31,602 bases of DNA from a virus, in IMG/VR virus record IMGVR_UViG_3300046792_000333, positions 1 through 31,602 of that record; one strand, 5' to 3'. Position numbers and translations under genes: made by a program. The notes below the pieces were generated by a model. The model did no database searches, was not told where the DNA came from, and worked only from the letters and a program-made list of their open reading frames with translations. The first letter of the stretch is position 1. Every line of letters begins with the position of its first letter. Positions 1 to 5,980 of the stretch are shown here, piece by piece.

Positions 1-101
1 AGATCGTGCTCAACGGCACCGGCACCTGGGATTCGCTGATCGCCGAACGCTCCACCTGGCGCGATGTCTACCAGGTGCCCTACCCGGTCTCGGGTGGCTG
101 A
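1..101 (+). CDS. tail protein, C-terminal end only
   Basis: The window opens inside a gene read in the frame that starts at base 3. About 32 residues are visible (ending in YQVPYPVSGG) before a TGA at 99-101. The stop overlaps the ATG of the next gene by one base, so the two are translationally coupled. Because it sits directly upstream of a DUF5047-type tail protein, it is most likely a minor tail or distal tail protein. That assignment rests on position only; too little sequence remains to identify a family. Confidence 0.6.
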   Translation, partial: IVLNGTGTWDSLIAERSTWRDVYQVPYPVSGG

Positions 102-1270
102 TGTACGCCGTCACCGCCAAGTTCAAGAAGGCCATCACCCAGCCGCACAAGATCGTCAGCCGCGCCACCCTGGTCGCCACCGATGGACGGCGCATCGAGG
201 TGCCGATCGAGGAAGGCACCGTCCACCAGGACCGCACCGCCGAGGTCCGCACGCAGGCCGACCTGGTGCTGCTGGCCGCCGACCTGCCGCAGTACTGGCG
301 CGACGCGCTCCGCAAGCCGTATGCGATGCGGGTGCTGGTCAGCTCCGGGCTCGAGTATGCCGATGGTGCCCAAGAGACCGTGCCGCTCGGCTGGCTCTAC
401 ATCAGCGACGTTTCCTGGGGCAAGCACCAAGACGTCTTCGAGGTGAAGGCCCAAGACGTCGTCCGGCTGGTCTCAGACGCCAAGTTCCCGGTCTCCCATC
501 CCACCTTCAGCGGCACCACCATCGCCGCCCTCAACGGGCTGGTCAAGGAGCCCTGGGGTGACTCCTGGTATGGGATGGGGGCAGGCCCCAACCCGATGAA
601 TGTGGGGATCGCGCCGCAGCCGCCCTACGTCCAGGGCGGTGCCAACGACAAGGCCGTCACCTGGCCGGCCGACACCGGCGACGAACGCTGGGCGTTCATG
701 GTCTCGCTGGCCACCGCGATCGGTGCCGAGATGTATGCCGCCTACGACAGTGCCGCCCTCATCCTGGCCAAACGCGTCGACCCCTACAACCCCGGCGCAC
801 CCGTCTGGGCGGTCGCGGCCGGGGAGAGCGGCGTACTGATCGACTTCACCGGCAACCAGACCCGCGACGGCGTCTACAACGCGGTCATCGTCACCGGCAG
901 CGTGCCCGAAGGCGGCAGCGGCACCGGCCCCTACGGCTACATCGAGGACAACCGGGCCACCTCCGACACCTACCCGCGCTACTACGGCCGGCGCACGCTC
1001 GCCATCCAGTCCGACTCCCTGACCACCGCCGCCGCCTGCCTGGACTCGGCCTGGCAGGCGATCAACGCCAACCTGGGCGTGATCAAGGTGTTGTCGGTGA
1101 CCACCGTGCCGCACCCGGCGCTGCGCGTCGGTGACCCGATCACCATCGACGTCGGGCGCGGCGTCGAGCCCTACCTGATCGACACCCTCGAAATCCCGCT
1201 CGGGCCGTCCGGCACCTTCACCATCAGCGCCCGGACCACGACCCTGCCGCCCGCGATTCCCCACCCCTGA
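101..1270 (+). CDS. minor tail protein, DUF5047-like
   Basis: This 389-residue protein begins MYAVTAKFKKAITQPHKIVS and looks like the DUF5047 tail proteins of actinobacteriophages (recognised by eye, no profile search). These are thought to form part of the tail-tip baseplate, comparable in position to tape-measure-proximal or hub proteins. The N-terminal ~120 residues are beta-rich, with alternating hydrophobic and polar residues and a YADGAQETVPLGWLYI segment. The C-terminus (VGDPITIDVG, then FTISARTTTLPPA) resembles the last strands of a tail hub domain. The ATG overlaps the previous stop. Three small tail paralogues follow after 12 bases, so the gene belongs to the rightward late operon. 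No catalytic motif is visible. Confidence 0.75.
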   Translation: MYAVTAKFKKAITQPHKIVSRATLVATDGRRIEVPIEEGTVHQDRTAEVRTQADLVLLAADLPQYWRDALRKPYAMRVLVSSGLEYADGAQETVPLGWLYISDVSWGKHQDVFEVKAQDVVRLVSDAKFPVSHPTFSGTTIAALNGLVKEPWGDSWYGMGAGPNPMNVGIAPQPPYVQGGANDKAVTWPADTGDERWAFMVSLATAIGAEMYAAYDSAALILAKRVDPYNPGAPVWAVAAGESGVLIDFTGNQTRDGVYNAVIVTGSVPEGGSGTGPYGYIEDNRATSDTYPRYYGRRTLAIQSDSLTTAAACLDSAWQAINANLGVIKVLSVTTVPHPALRVGDPITIDVGRGVEPYLIDTLEIPLGPSGTFTISARTTTLPPAIPHP

Positions 1271-1282
1271 CGGAGGTCCCCG

Positions 1283-1657
1283 GTGCCGAACTACACCCCG
1301 AGGTACCAGTTCCCCAGCCCGACCCCGGCCGAAGCCCCGGACGGACCGGACGGCATCAAAGACCTCGCCGTCGCGCTGGAGAACAAGATCGCCTCGATGC
1401 TCGTCGCCGCCACCGGTTCCGGCAGTTTCGTCTTCAACAACACGCCTGCCGCCAACGCCGCCGTCACGTTCCCGGTCGGCCGGTTCGCCACACCGCCGTC
1501 GTTGTTCGCCATCATCGCCGCCAACGTGACGCTGTACGCCGTCACCTCGCCCGCCAGCATCAGCACCAGCGGCTGCACCCTCTTCGCCACCACGATCGCC
1601 AAAACCAACGCCACCGGCACCATCGGCTTCAGCTGGATTGCGCTACTGGCCCCGTAG
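1283..1657 (+). CDS. small tail-associated protein, paralogue 1 of 3
   Basis: A 124-residue protein with a GTG start preceded by GGAGG seven bases upstream. It opens MPNYTPRYQFPSPTPAEAPD, followed by GIKDLAVALENKI, a central VTFPVGRF block, then a Thr/Ala/Ser-rich hydrophobic C-terminal half ending in FSWIALLAP. The next two genes share the same plan. The N-terminal pattern, a short linker with Pro-Ser-Pro and 'apdGp..lkdLA.avE.ki', is typical of phage tail-fibre or receptor-binding proteins at the end of the tail operon. The rest looks like a small beta domain. The tail role is inferred from position and architecture. Confidence 0.6.
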   Translation: MPNYTPRYQFPSPTPAEAPDGPDGIKDLAVALENKIASMLVAATGSGSFVFNNTPAANAAVTFPVGRFATPPSLFAIIAANVTLYAVTSPASISTSGCTLFATTIAKTNATGTIGFSWIALLAP

Positions 1658-1668
1658 GGAGAACCGCC

Positions 1669-2052
1669 GTGCCCGACACCACCCCCAAGTACGCGTTCCC
1701 CAGTCCGCTGCTCACCGAGGCACCCGACGCCCCGAAGGGCATCCAGGATCTGGCCATCGCCGTCGAGAACACGATCTTCAGCAGCATGCCGGTCGCCGCG
1801 TCCGGCAGCAGCACCATCGGCTTCAGCAACTCCTCCGATTCCCTCAAGGCGGTCACGTTCCCGGTCGGCCGGTTCAGCGCGCCCCCGGCGGTCGTGCCGT
1901 TCTTCAACAACAACTCGTCGGTCTTCATCTTCGTCTCGGTCGTGGTCGGGTCACTGACGGCCAGCGGCGTGTCGTTCACCGCGATCCACATCCAGAAGAC
2001 CGTCGTCACGATCGCGCCGATGAACTTCACCTGGTTGGCCGTCCTCTTCTGA
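1669..2052 (+). CDS. small tail-associated protein, paralogue 2 of 3
   Basis: A 127-residue protein with a GTG start eleven bases after the previous stop and a GGGAGAACC ribosome-binding segment. It shares with its neighbours the N-terminal pattern MPDTTPKYAFPSPLLTEAPD, the DLAIAVEN helix and the exact block AVTFPVGRF, then diverges into a hydrophobic C-terminus ending FTWLAVLF. Similarity is strongest in the first 45 residues and in the VTFPVGRF block. The C-terminal halves differ, as expected if the N-terminus attaches to the virion and the C-terminus varies. Function is inferred; it could equally be a head-decoration or fibre-tip subunit. Confidence 0.6.
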   Translation: MPDTTPKYAFPSPLLTEAPDAPKGIQDLAIAVENTIFSSMPVAASGSSTIGFSNSSDSLKAVTFPVGRFSAPPAVVPFFNNNSSVFIFVSVVVGSLTASGVSFTAIHIQKTVVTIAPMNFTWLAVLF

Positions 2053-2065
2053 TTGGGAGACCGTC

Positions 2066-2440
2066 GTGCCCGAGTACACCCCCAAGTTCGCCTTCCCCAG
2101 TCCCACCCTGGCCGAGGCACCCCACGGCCCGAACAACCTCAAGGCGCTGGCCACGGCAGTCGAGACCAAACTCACCACCCTGCCGATCATTGCCATGGGC
2201 ACCGGCTCCGTCTCCTTCGCCAACGCCGCCCAGGCCAGCGCCGCCGTCACGTTCCCGGTTGGCCGGTTCACCACTGCCCCCAGCTGCGCCGCGATCCTCA
2301 CCACCACGACCTACGTCTACTTCGTCTGCTCGGTGATCAACATCACCCCGGCCGGTTGCTCGTTCTGGGCCGTGTATTGGAACCGCTCCCTCGTAACCGC
2401 AACGCTCCCCTTTCTCTGGATGGCGGTGTATGCCCCGTGA
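2066..2440 (+). CDS. small tail-associated protein, paralogue 3 of 3
   Basis: A 124-residue protein with a GTG start and upstream GGGAGA. It has the same plan as the two preceding genes: MPEYTPKFAFPSPTLAEAPH, then LKALATAVETKL, then AAVTFPVGRF, and a C-terminus ending FLWMAVYAP. Its last codons overlap the GTG of the next gene (GTGA), so the small downstream gene is coupled to it. Three adjacent copies with equal spacing point to two rounds of tandem duplication followed by divergence of the C-terminal half. Confidence 0.6.
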   Translation: MPEYTPKFAFPSPTLAEAPHGPNNLKALATAVETKLTTLPIIAMGTGSVSFANAAQASAAVTFPVGRFTTAPSCAAILTTTTYVYFVCSVINITPAGCSFWAVYWNRSLVTATLPFLWMAVYAP

Positions 2441-2628
2441 CCGAAACTCCGACGACGCCCGACTACCCGATGGCCGATGTGGTGGTCGTCTGCCACACCC
2501 CCGGCTGCGGGAACGAAGGCCATGAGATCACCCTCACCACGGTCAAGGGGACCTCCGTCATGTGCGGACCCTGCGGCCGGGACTGCGAAGTCATCTCCGA
2601 GAACGACGTCATCCAGGAAAGGAACTGA
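2437..2628 (+). CDS. small zinc-ribbon protein
   Basis: A 63-residue protein starting at a GTG inside the GTGA overlap with the preceding stop. It opens MTETPTTPDY and contains CHTPGC near residue 17 and CGPCGRDC near residue 46, a four-cysteine arrangement typical of a small zinc ribbon. There is no signal peptide or membrane segment. It lies between tail genes and the lysis cassette. Comparable small zinc-binding proteins are common in actinophage tail-lysis regions, with unknown role. The start is favoured because the longer reading frame upstream lies wholly inside the preceding tail gene. Confidence 0.6.
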   Translation: MTETPTTPDYPMADVVVVCHTPGCGNEGHEITLTTVKGTSVMCGPCGRDCEVISENDVIQERN

Positions 2629-2630
2629 TC

Positions 2631-2786
2631 ATGGGACTGTTCGATCGCAAGAAGGAAGAGGCGGCAGCCGCCGACAAGACGCCCGAAGAGCAGGCCGCCA
2701 GCGAGGCCGCCGACACCGAGCCGACCGTCGAGAGCACCGAGGCCGCCGAGCCGCCGAAGAAGCACACACCGCAGCGGCACCGCTGA
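2631..2786 (+). CDS. small charged Ala/Glu-rich protein
   Basis: A 51-residue protein starting at an ATG just downstream of AGGAAAGGA, an excellent ribosome-binding site. It opens MGLFDRKKEEAAAADK. The remainder is almost entirely Ala, Glu, Thr and Pro and ends in the basic tail KKHTPQRHR, which predicts a disordered, strongly polar peptide. It sits two bases before the holin-like gene. I do not recognise a family. Being next to the lysis cassette, it could be a lysis accessory protein or a late structural remnant. Confidence 0.5.
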   Translation: MGLFDRKKEEAAAADKTPEEQAASEAADTEPTVESTEAAEPPKKHTPQRHR

Positions 2787-2788
2787 CG

Positions 2789-3049
2789 ATGAAAGTCAAG
2801 GGCGGACGCGACACCGTCGCCTCGATCCTGGCCATCGGCCTCGCCCTGGCGATCGTCTTGATCACGGTGGCGGTGGCGTGGGCGTCGCTGTTCAACAAGG
2901 GCGCGACAGCCCTGTCCGACAACGGCACCAAGGTGCTCATCGGCGTGCTCGGCGGGCTCATCGGCGTGCTCGGAACCTACCTGGGCTTCCATGCCGCCAA
3001 GGACCCGCCGCCCGAGCCTCCCGCATCCAACGACGGGGAGAACCCATGA
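2789..3049 (+). CDS. putative holin, two transmembrane segments
   Basis: An 86-residue protein starting MKVKGGRDTVASIL. It has two hydrophobic stretches, about residues 11-31 (ILAIGLALAIVLITVAVAW) and 48-66 (VLIGVLGGLIGVLGTYLGF), and a polar tail rich in Pro, Glu and Asn. Size, two membrane segments, charged tail and position immediately before the endolysin (ATGA overlap) fit a class II-type holin that opens the cytoplasmic membrane for the amidase. The identification rests on topology and context, not on a sequence family I could name. Confidence 0.65.
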   Translation: MKVKGGRDTVASILAIGLALAIVLITVAVAWASLFNKGATALSDNGTKVLIGVLGGLIGVLGTYLGFHAAKDPPPEPPASNDGENP

Positions 3050-3909
3050 CCAGCATCAGCCAAGAACGCGCCGGTCTCGCCAGGGTCGGCCACACGCTGC
3101 GGACCCGCGAACAGGCACGGTTCAAGGGCAACTACACCAACTCGCGGTCGGTCGAGGAACCGGCCTCGAGGGTGTTCGTCCACATCACCATCACCAACCC
3201 GAAGTCCTACCCCAATGACGACGCCCACGCCCGCGCCGTCGAGGCCATCGGCCTCCAGCGCTTCCCGAACACCGGCGTGTCCTACAACAGGTTGATCATG
3301 CAGTCCGGCACGGCCTACGAAGGCCAGCCGATCGGCCGGCGCGGAGCCCACACCCTCAACGACAAGCAGCGGGCCACCTGCTCCACGTCCGGCTGCCCCG
3401 GCAAGGGCGGACCGCTGACCGCGCCCAGCTGGAACCTCAACATCAACAGCCGGGCCTACGCCGTCTGCCAAAACGTCAACGACGTCGTCACCGACAAGCA
3501 GCTGGACTCGATCGCCCGCTCGATCGCCGCCGACATGCTCGCGGGCTTCGTCCGCCGGGACGCCAAGATTCACGGCCACCGCTGTGTCTCCAGCAAGGAC
3601 TGCCCCGCAGGAAAAATGTGGTCGCGCATGTCCGAACTCCGCACGCTCGTCAACCGCTACCTCACCACGGGACTCACCGGCGGTGGGGCCGCGCCGAAGC
3701 CTCCACCTGGAGATGCAGACATGCCACTCAACGACGCCGACATCGTCAAGATCCGGGCCGCCGTTCAGGCCGAACTCGAAGAATACGGTGCCCGCCTGTG
3801 GGGCAAGTCCGGCACCGCAGGCTCCTACGTCGCCCGCTCCGACTCCCGCGAGAACGAGACCCTCAAGACCGCCAAGGAGATCGAGGACAACACCGACAAC
3901 ACACCCTGA
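3046..3909 (+). CDS. endolysin, N-acetylmuramoyl-L-alanine amidase (PGRP/Amidase_2 type)
   Basis: This 287-residue protein cleaves the amide bond between muramic acid and the stem peptide to release progeny. The expected zinc ligands are visible: His46 in FVHITIT, His178 in GHRC and Cys186 in KDCPAG. The eight-residue gap between the last two matches T7 lysozyme and PGRP amidases. The segment SYNRLIMQSGTAYEGQP, near residue 90, is the usual 'g.iyegrp..rrgaH' strand. After about residue 215, a Gly/Pro linker leads to a polar, probably helical 70-residue C-terminus that lacks a recognisable wall-binding domain. Its ATG overlaps the holin stop. A strong hairpin follows, so it appears to end the late operon. 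Confidence 0.85.
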   Translation: MTSISQERAGLARVGHTLRTREQARFKGNYTNSRSVEEPASRVFVHITITNPKSYPNDDAHARAVEAIGLQRFPNTGVSYNRLIMQSGTAYEGQPIGRRGAHTLNDKQRATCSTSGCPGKGGPLTAPSWNLNINSRAYAVCQNVNDVVTDKQLDSIARSIAADMLAGFVRRDAKIHGHRCVSSKDCPAGKMWSRMSELRTLVNRYLTTGLTGGGAAPKPPPGDADMPLNDADIVKIRAAVQAELEEYGARLWGKSGTAGSYVARSDSRENETLKTAKEIEDNTDNTP

Positions 3910-3957
3910 CCGGCCCAACAGGCTCCTATATATAGACCGGCCGATGACGTGAAACGT

Positions 3958-3995
3958 AAAAGCCCCCACCCCGTAAGCCGGGGTGGGGGCTCGCT
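3958..3995 (-). terminator. hairpin terminator between convergent operons
   Basis: A perfect 12-bp stem, AGCCCCCACCCC at 3961-3972 and GGGGTGGGGGCT at 3980-3991, with a 7-base loop. It sits between the endolysin stop and the end of the leftward operon at 3998. Read on the minus strand the stem is followed by TTTTAC, so it is a better intrinsic terminator for the leftward operon. It may also stop rightward late transcription. Confidence 0.75.
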
Positions 3996-3997
3996 CG

Positions 3998-4213
3998 TCA
4001 TTCCGGGAACGCACTCAGTCGCGGCCGATCGTCGTCGTCTGGCAGGAAGCGGGCCACCAGACCGTCGATCCAGCGCCGGACATACTGCTCCTCCGCCCCC
4101 CAGTCGTCATCCGGCCAACCCACGATGACGGCAGCCGCATGCAACTCGTCGTGGTCGTGCGCATCGTTGGTCTCGTCCGCCGCCGCGTGCAGCAGCCGGG
4201 ACAGGTCACTCAT
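3998..4213 (-). CDS. small acidic protein of unknown function
   Basis: A 71-residue protein beginning MSDLSRLLHAAADETNDAHD. I chose the ATG at 4213, which overlaps the preceding gene by eight bases and has GAGAGG upstream. A longer version from an ATG at 4237 lies deeper in the neighbour. The protein is rich in Asp and His (HDHDELHAA), with a WPDDDWGAEEQYVRRWIDGLVARFLPDDDD core that predicts a short helix between acidic patches. It is the last gene of the leftward five-gene operon. No family recognised. Confidence 0.55.
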   Translation of the reverse strand: MSDLSRLLHAAADETNDAHDHDELHAAAVIVGWPDDDWGAEEQYVRRWIDGLVARFLPDDDDRPRLSAFPE

Positions 4214-4400
4214 TGCCGGTCCTCTCGTTGGCTTCACGCTCTGCCCACAACTGCCTCAGCCACCGCCGGACATTGTCGATCGAAGGCTCCTGGCCGTCCC
4301 CGAACCGCGCGACGGCCTCCTTCATGTCCTCCATCAGACTCAGCCGCCGCTGGGTGTAGTAGGGCCGCGACCGCTCGCCGTCGTCGTCAAGCCCGCTCAT
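4206..4400 (-). CDS. small helical protein of unknown function
   Basis: A 64-residue protein starting MSGLDDDGERSRPYYTQRRL. It contains the amphipathic segment LMEDMKEAVARFGDG and a second helix with RRWLRQLWAEREANE, so it is mainly helical. It overlaps the upstream gene by 14 bases and the downstream gene by 8, evidence of one translated polycistronic message. No domain is recognised. Confidence 0.55.
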   Translation of the reverse strand: MSGLDDDGERSRPYYTQRRLSLMEDMKEAVARFGDGQEPSIDNVRRWLRQLWAEREANERTGNE

Positions 4401-4851
4401 GCGAGCCTTCCAACCGCTTGGTCTCGGCTTCGATCACGACGATCTCGACACCGTAGGGCCGCAGCAGGTCGAGCAACCTGTCGCGCGCCAAGAGGTCCGC
4501 ATCCGCGATCGTCGGGGCCTGCACGGTCGTCACGAACCGGTAGACACCCGGCTCCGGGGTCCGGGTGACCCGCTGCTTGGTCAGGTTCGACTCCGCCGCC
4601 ACGTTCAATTCCCCGGAGTCCAAGAAGAACACCTTCCGGCACTCGAAGTGGTCCTCCTGCCCGTAGATGCCACACCACCCCGACGTCGGATCACACGGCG
4701 ATCTGACGGCTTTCGTCGCGGCCAAAGGTCGATGGCAGCGCGGGCACACCGCGTCCACGTCGGCCAGCGTCTGGCGCATGAGGCGTTCCTGCCAGGACGT
4801 CAGCCGCACACCCAGGTGCTCGCGCAGGAAGGTGCTCATCTCCTCGGCCAT
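4387..4851 (-). CDS. zinc-binding protein of unknown function
   Basis: A 154-residue protein whose ATG at 4851 overlaps the stop of the upstream gene (TGATG). The same reading frame stays open upstream for 91 codons, but this stretch lies inside the Lsr2-like neighbour and is Arg/Gly-rich noise, so the internal start is preferred. It opens MAEEMSTFLREHLGVRLTSW. The pattern CPRCHRPL near residue 36, with later Cys residues in SPCDP, GWCGIYG and FECRKVFF, suggests a rubredoxin-like or zinc-ribbon domain in the first half. The second half (YRFVTTVQAPTIADADLLAR) looks like a small alpha-beta domain. Confidence 0.6.
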   Translation of the reverse strand: MAEEMSTFLREHLGVRLTSWQERLMRQTLADVDAVCPRCHRPLAATKAVRSPCDPTSGWCGIYGQEDHFECRKVFFLDSGELNVAAESNLTKQRVTRTPEPGVYRFVTTVQAPTIADADLLARDRLLDLLRPYGVEIVVIEAETKRLEGSHERA

Positions 4852-5429
4852 CACGCCGCCTGGACGTTCTGCCCGGCCGCCAGCCGCGCCGCGACCACCC
4901 CGTAAGGATCGCCGTGCTCTTCGGCGAAGCTGAACAGCTGCGACGCCGAAGGAGTCTCCGGGTGAATTCGCGCGGCGTGCATCCCCATCATCTGGAAACC
5001 GGTCTTCCCGCACGCTGGGCACTGCCCGCCGTAGGCATCGGTACTGTCGGCGAAGCCATGCACCCGCTGGAGATGCGTCGTCAACGATGCAGCGCCACCG
5101 AAGTTCAACGGACACCACAGGCACTGATGCTCGCGCTCGCCGCTGGCCGGCGGACGCCCCCGCCGGACCCCGGAGTTCACCGACTGCGCCATGATCCCCT
5201 CAGGCGAGGTGGCCGAGACACGGGCCGCCGCCTCCTGCTTCTCGGGCCGCAACTTCAGTTCGGCAACCAGGTCCACCAGCGGCGCGAGCACGACCTCATT
5301 GCACGCCGCGCACAGGTCGATCTTGTACTGCTTGCCGTTCAAGCCGAACGCCCGCTCCTCAGCCTCGGCCCGCATTTCAGCCGCCGCGCACCGGTCACAC
5401 CAGCGCAGCACCTTGATCTCGGTGGCCAC
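4851..5429 (-). CDS. Lsr2-like DNA-binding protein with AT-hook and two C2H2 zinc fingers
   Basis: A 192-residue protein with a GTG start one base after the upstream stop. Residues 1-58 resemble the Lsr2 dimerisation domain of actinobacterial nucleoid proteins, with EIKVLRWCDRC, FGLNGKQYKIDLC and APLVDLVAEL, but carry extra CxxC pairs (Cys11/14, Cys40/43). Residues 89-94 contain RGRP, an AT-hook core. Residues 103-124 form a textbook C2H2 finger (C-x2-C-x12-H-x4-H, with Phe110 and Leu116 in place). Residues 137-156 form a second, C-x2-C-x10-H-x4-H. Lsr2 bridges AT-rich DNA and silences foreign genes, so the phage protein probably binds or bridges DNA. The combination of domains is unusual. 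Confidence 0.6.
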   Translation of the reverse strand: MATEIKVLRWCDRCAAAEMRAEAEERAFGLNGKQYKIDLCAACNEVVLAPLVDLVAELKLRPEKQEAAARVSATSPEGIMAQSVNSGVRRGRPPASGEREHQCLWCPLNFGGAASLTTHLQRVHGFADSTDAYGGQCPACGKTGFQMMGMHAARIHPETPSASQLFSFAEEHGDPYGVVAARLAAGQNVQAA

Positions 5430-5430
5430 C

Positions 5431-5784
5431 TCACACGACCTTCTTTCCGCTCTTGCTCGCCGTCTTCTCCGCGAGCCGTTCCGTCACCCGCAACGCCATC
5501 GCGTCGCGGTCCGCCTCCTGCATCCGGCCACTGCCAGCAGGCCGCAGATAGCCGTCCACATAGTCAACCGACCAGCGACTCCGCTTCCCGGTCGAGTACA
5601 CCAAACGACTCCACTGCGACGTACAGCGCCGACACCGCAGCACCTCCCGGTAAGCGTGCGCATCGCTGTCCCACCAGGCCCTCCACGGGAACCTGGCATG
5701 CATGTAATCGCGGCACTCCAGGTATGCCTCCGGGACCTCATCGATCCAATCAAGCACGTCGGCATGCACGGCCTCATCGACCAC
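5431..5784 (-). CDS. small protein with CxxC motif, unknown function
   Basis: A 117-residue protein. The GTG at 5784 is chosen because GGAGG lies six bases upstream; a TTG 27 bases earlier has no such site. It starts MVDEAVHADVLDWIDEVPEA. It has an aromatic-rich centre (HARFPWRAWWDSDAHAYREV) and then LRCRRCTSQWSRLVYSTG, a CxxC knuckle typical of small actinophage zinc proteins. The C-terminus is basic (EKTASKSGKKVV), suggesting nucleic-acid contact. It heads the leftward operon ending at 3998. Confidence 0.6.
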   Translation of the reverse strand: MVDEAVHADVLDWIDEVPEAYLECRDYMHARFPWRAWWDSDAHAYREVLRCRRCTSQWSRLVYSTGKRSRWSVDYVDGYLRPAGSGRMQEADRDAMALRVTERLAEKTASKSGKKVV

Positions 5785-5934
5785 AGTTAACCTCCGGCGT
5801 CGTTGGCTCAACGCTCTGCTCCCTCCGCTTCGTGTAAAACGCTAGGTTCATCCCTATCGCACGGAGTAGGGCATTCGCCACTTAGCGACGGCAATTCGCC
5901 GCTACAACTGGACACTACTGGACATCAGACGCAC
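5785..5934 (-). promoter_or_regulatory. promoter/operator region of the leftward 3998-5784 operon
   Basis: About 150 bases lie between the start of the leftward operon and the integrase terminator. It contains two similar GGCATTCGCC/GGCAATTCGCC blocks around 5872-5900 and the 18-bp motif AACTGGACACTACTGGAC at 5906-5923, which recurs once more in the window at 9554-9571. On the minus strand TTGTAG at about 5907-5902 followed 17 bases later by TAAGTG is a poor but possible promoter. The assignment is mainly positional. Confidence 0.4.
5906..5923. promoter_or_regulatory. operator-like motif, copy 1
   Basis: AACTGGACACTACTGGAC contains two CTGGAC units spaced by five bases. It matches the copy at 9554-9571 at 17 of 18 positions. 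Both copies lie in leaders of phage operons of opposite orientation. A half copy, ACTGGACATC, spans the start codon of the gene ending at 9346. Confidence 0.45.
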
Positions 5935-5970
5935 AAAAAGGGCCTCCCCGCCAATTCGACGGGGAGCCCT
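5935..5970 (-). terminator. intrinsic terminator of the integrase gene
   Basis: Arms AGGGCCTCCCCG (5939-5950) and CGGGGAGCCCT (5960-5970) pair over 11 bp with a one-base bulge. On the minus strand the stem is followed directly by TTTTT. It lies ten bases after the integrase stop, so it should end leftward integrase transcription and separate it from the 3998-5784 operon. Confidence 0.8.
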
Positions 5971-5980
5971 ATAGCGCGTT

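Noticed and set aside
473-1264. Long minus-strand frame opposite the DUF5047-like tail gene
   Set aside because: It mirrors high-GC codon bias of the plus-strand gene and gives Gly/Val/Asp-rich sequence without domain character. Equivalent long antisense frames opposite the nuclease, terminase and portal genes were rejected for the same reason.
2977-4014. 345-codon minus-strand frame over the endolysin
   Set aside because: The plus-strand amidase has zinc ligands and coupling to the holin; the antisense translation is low-complexity and crosses the terminator hairpin.
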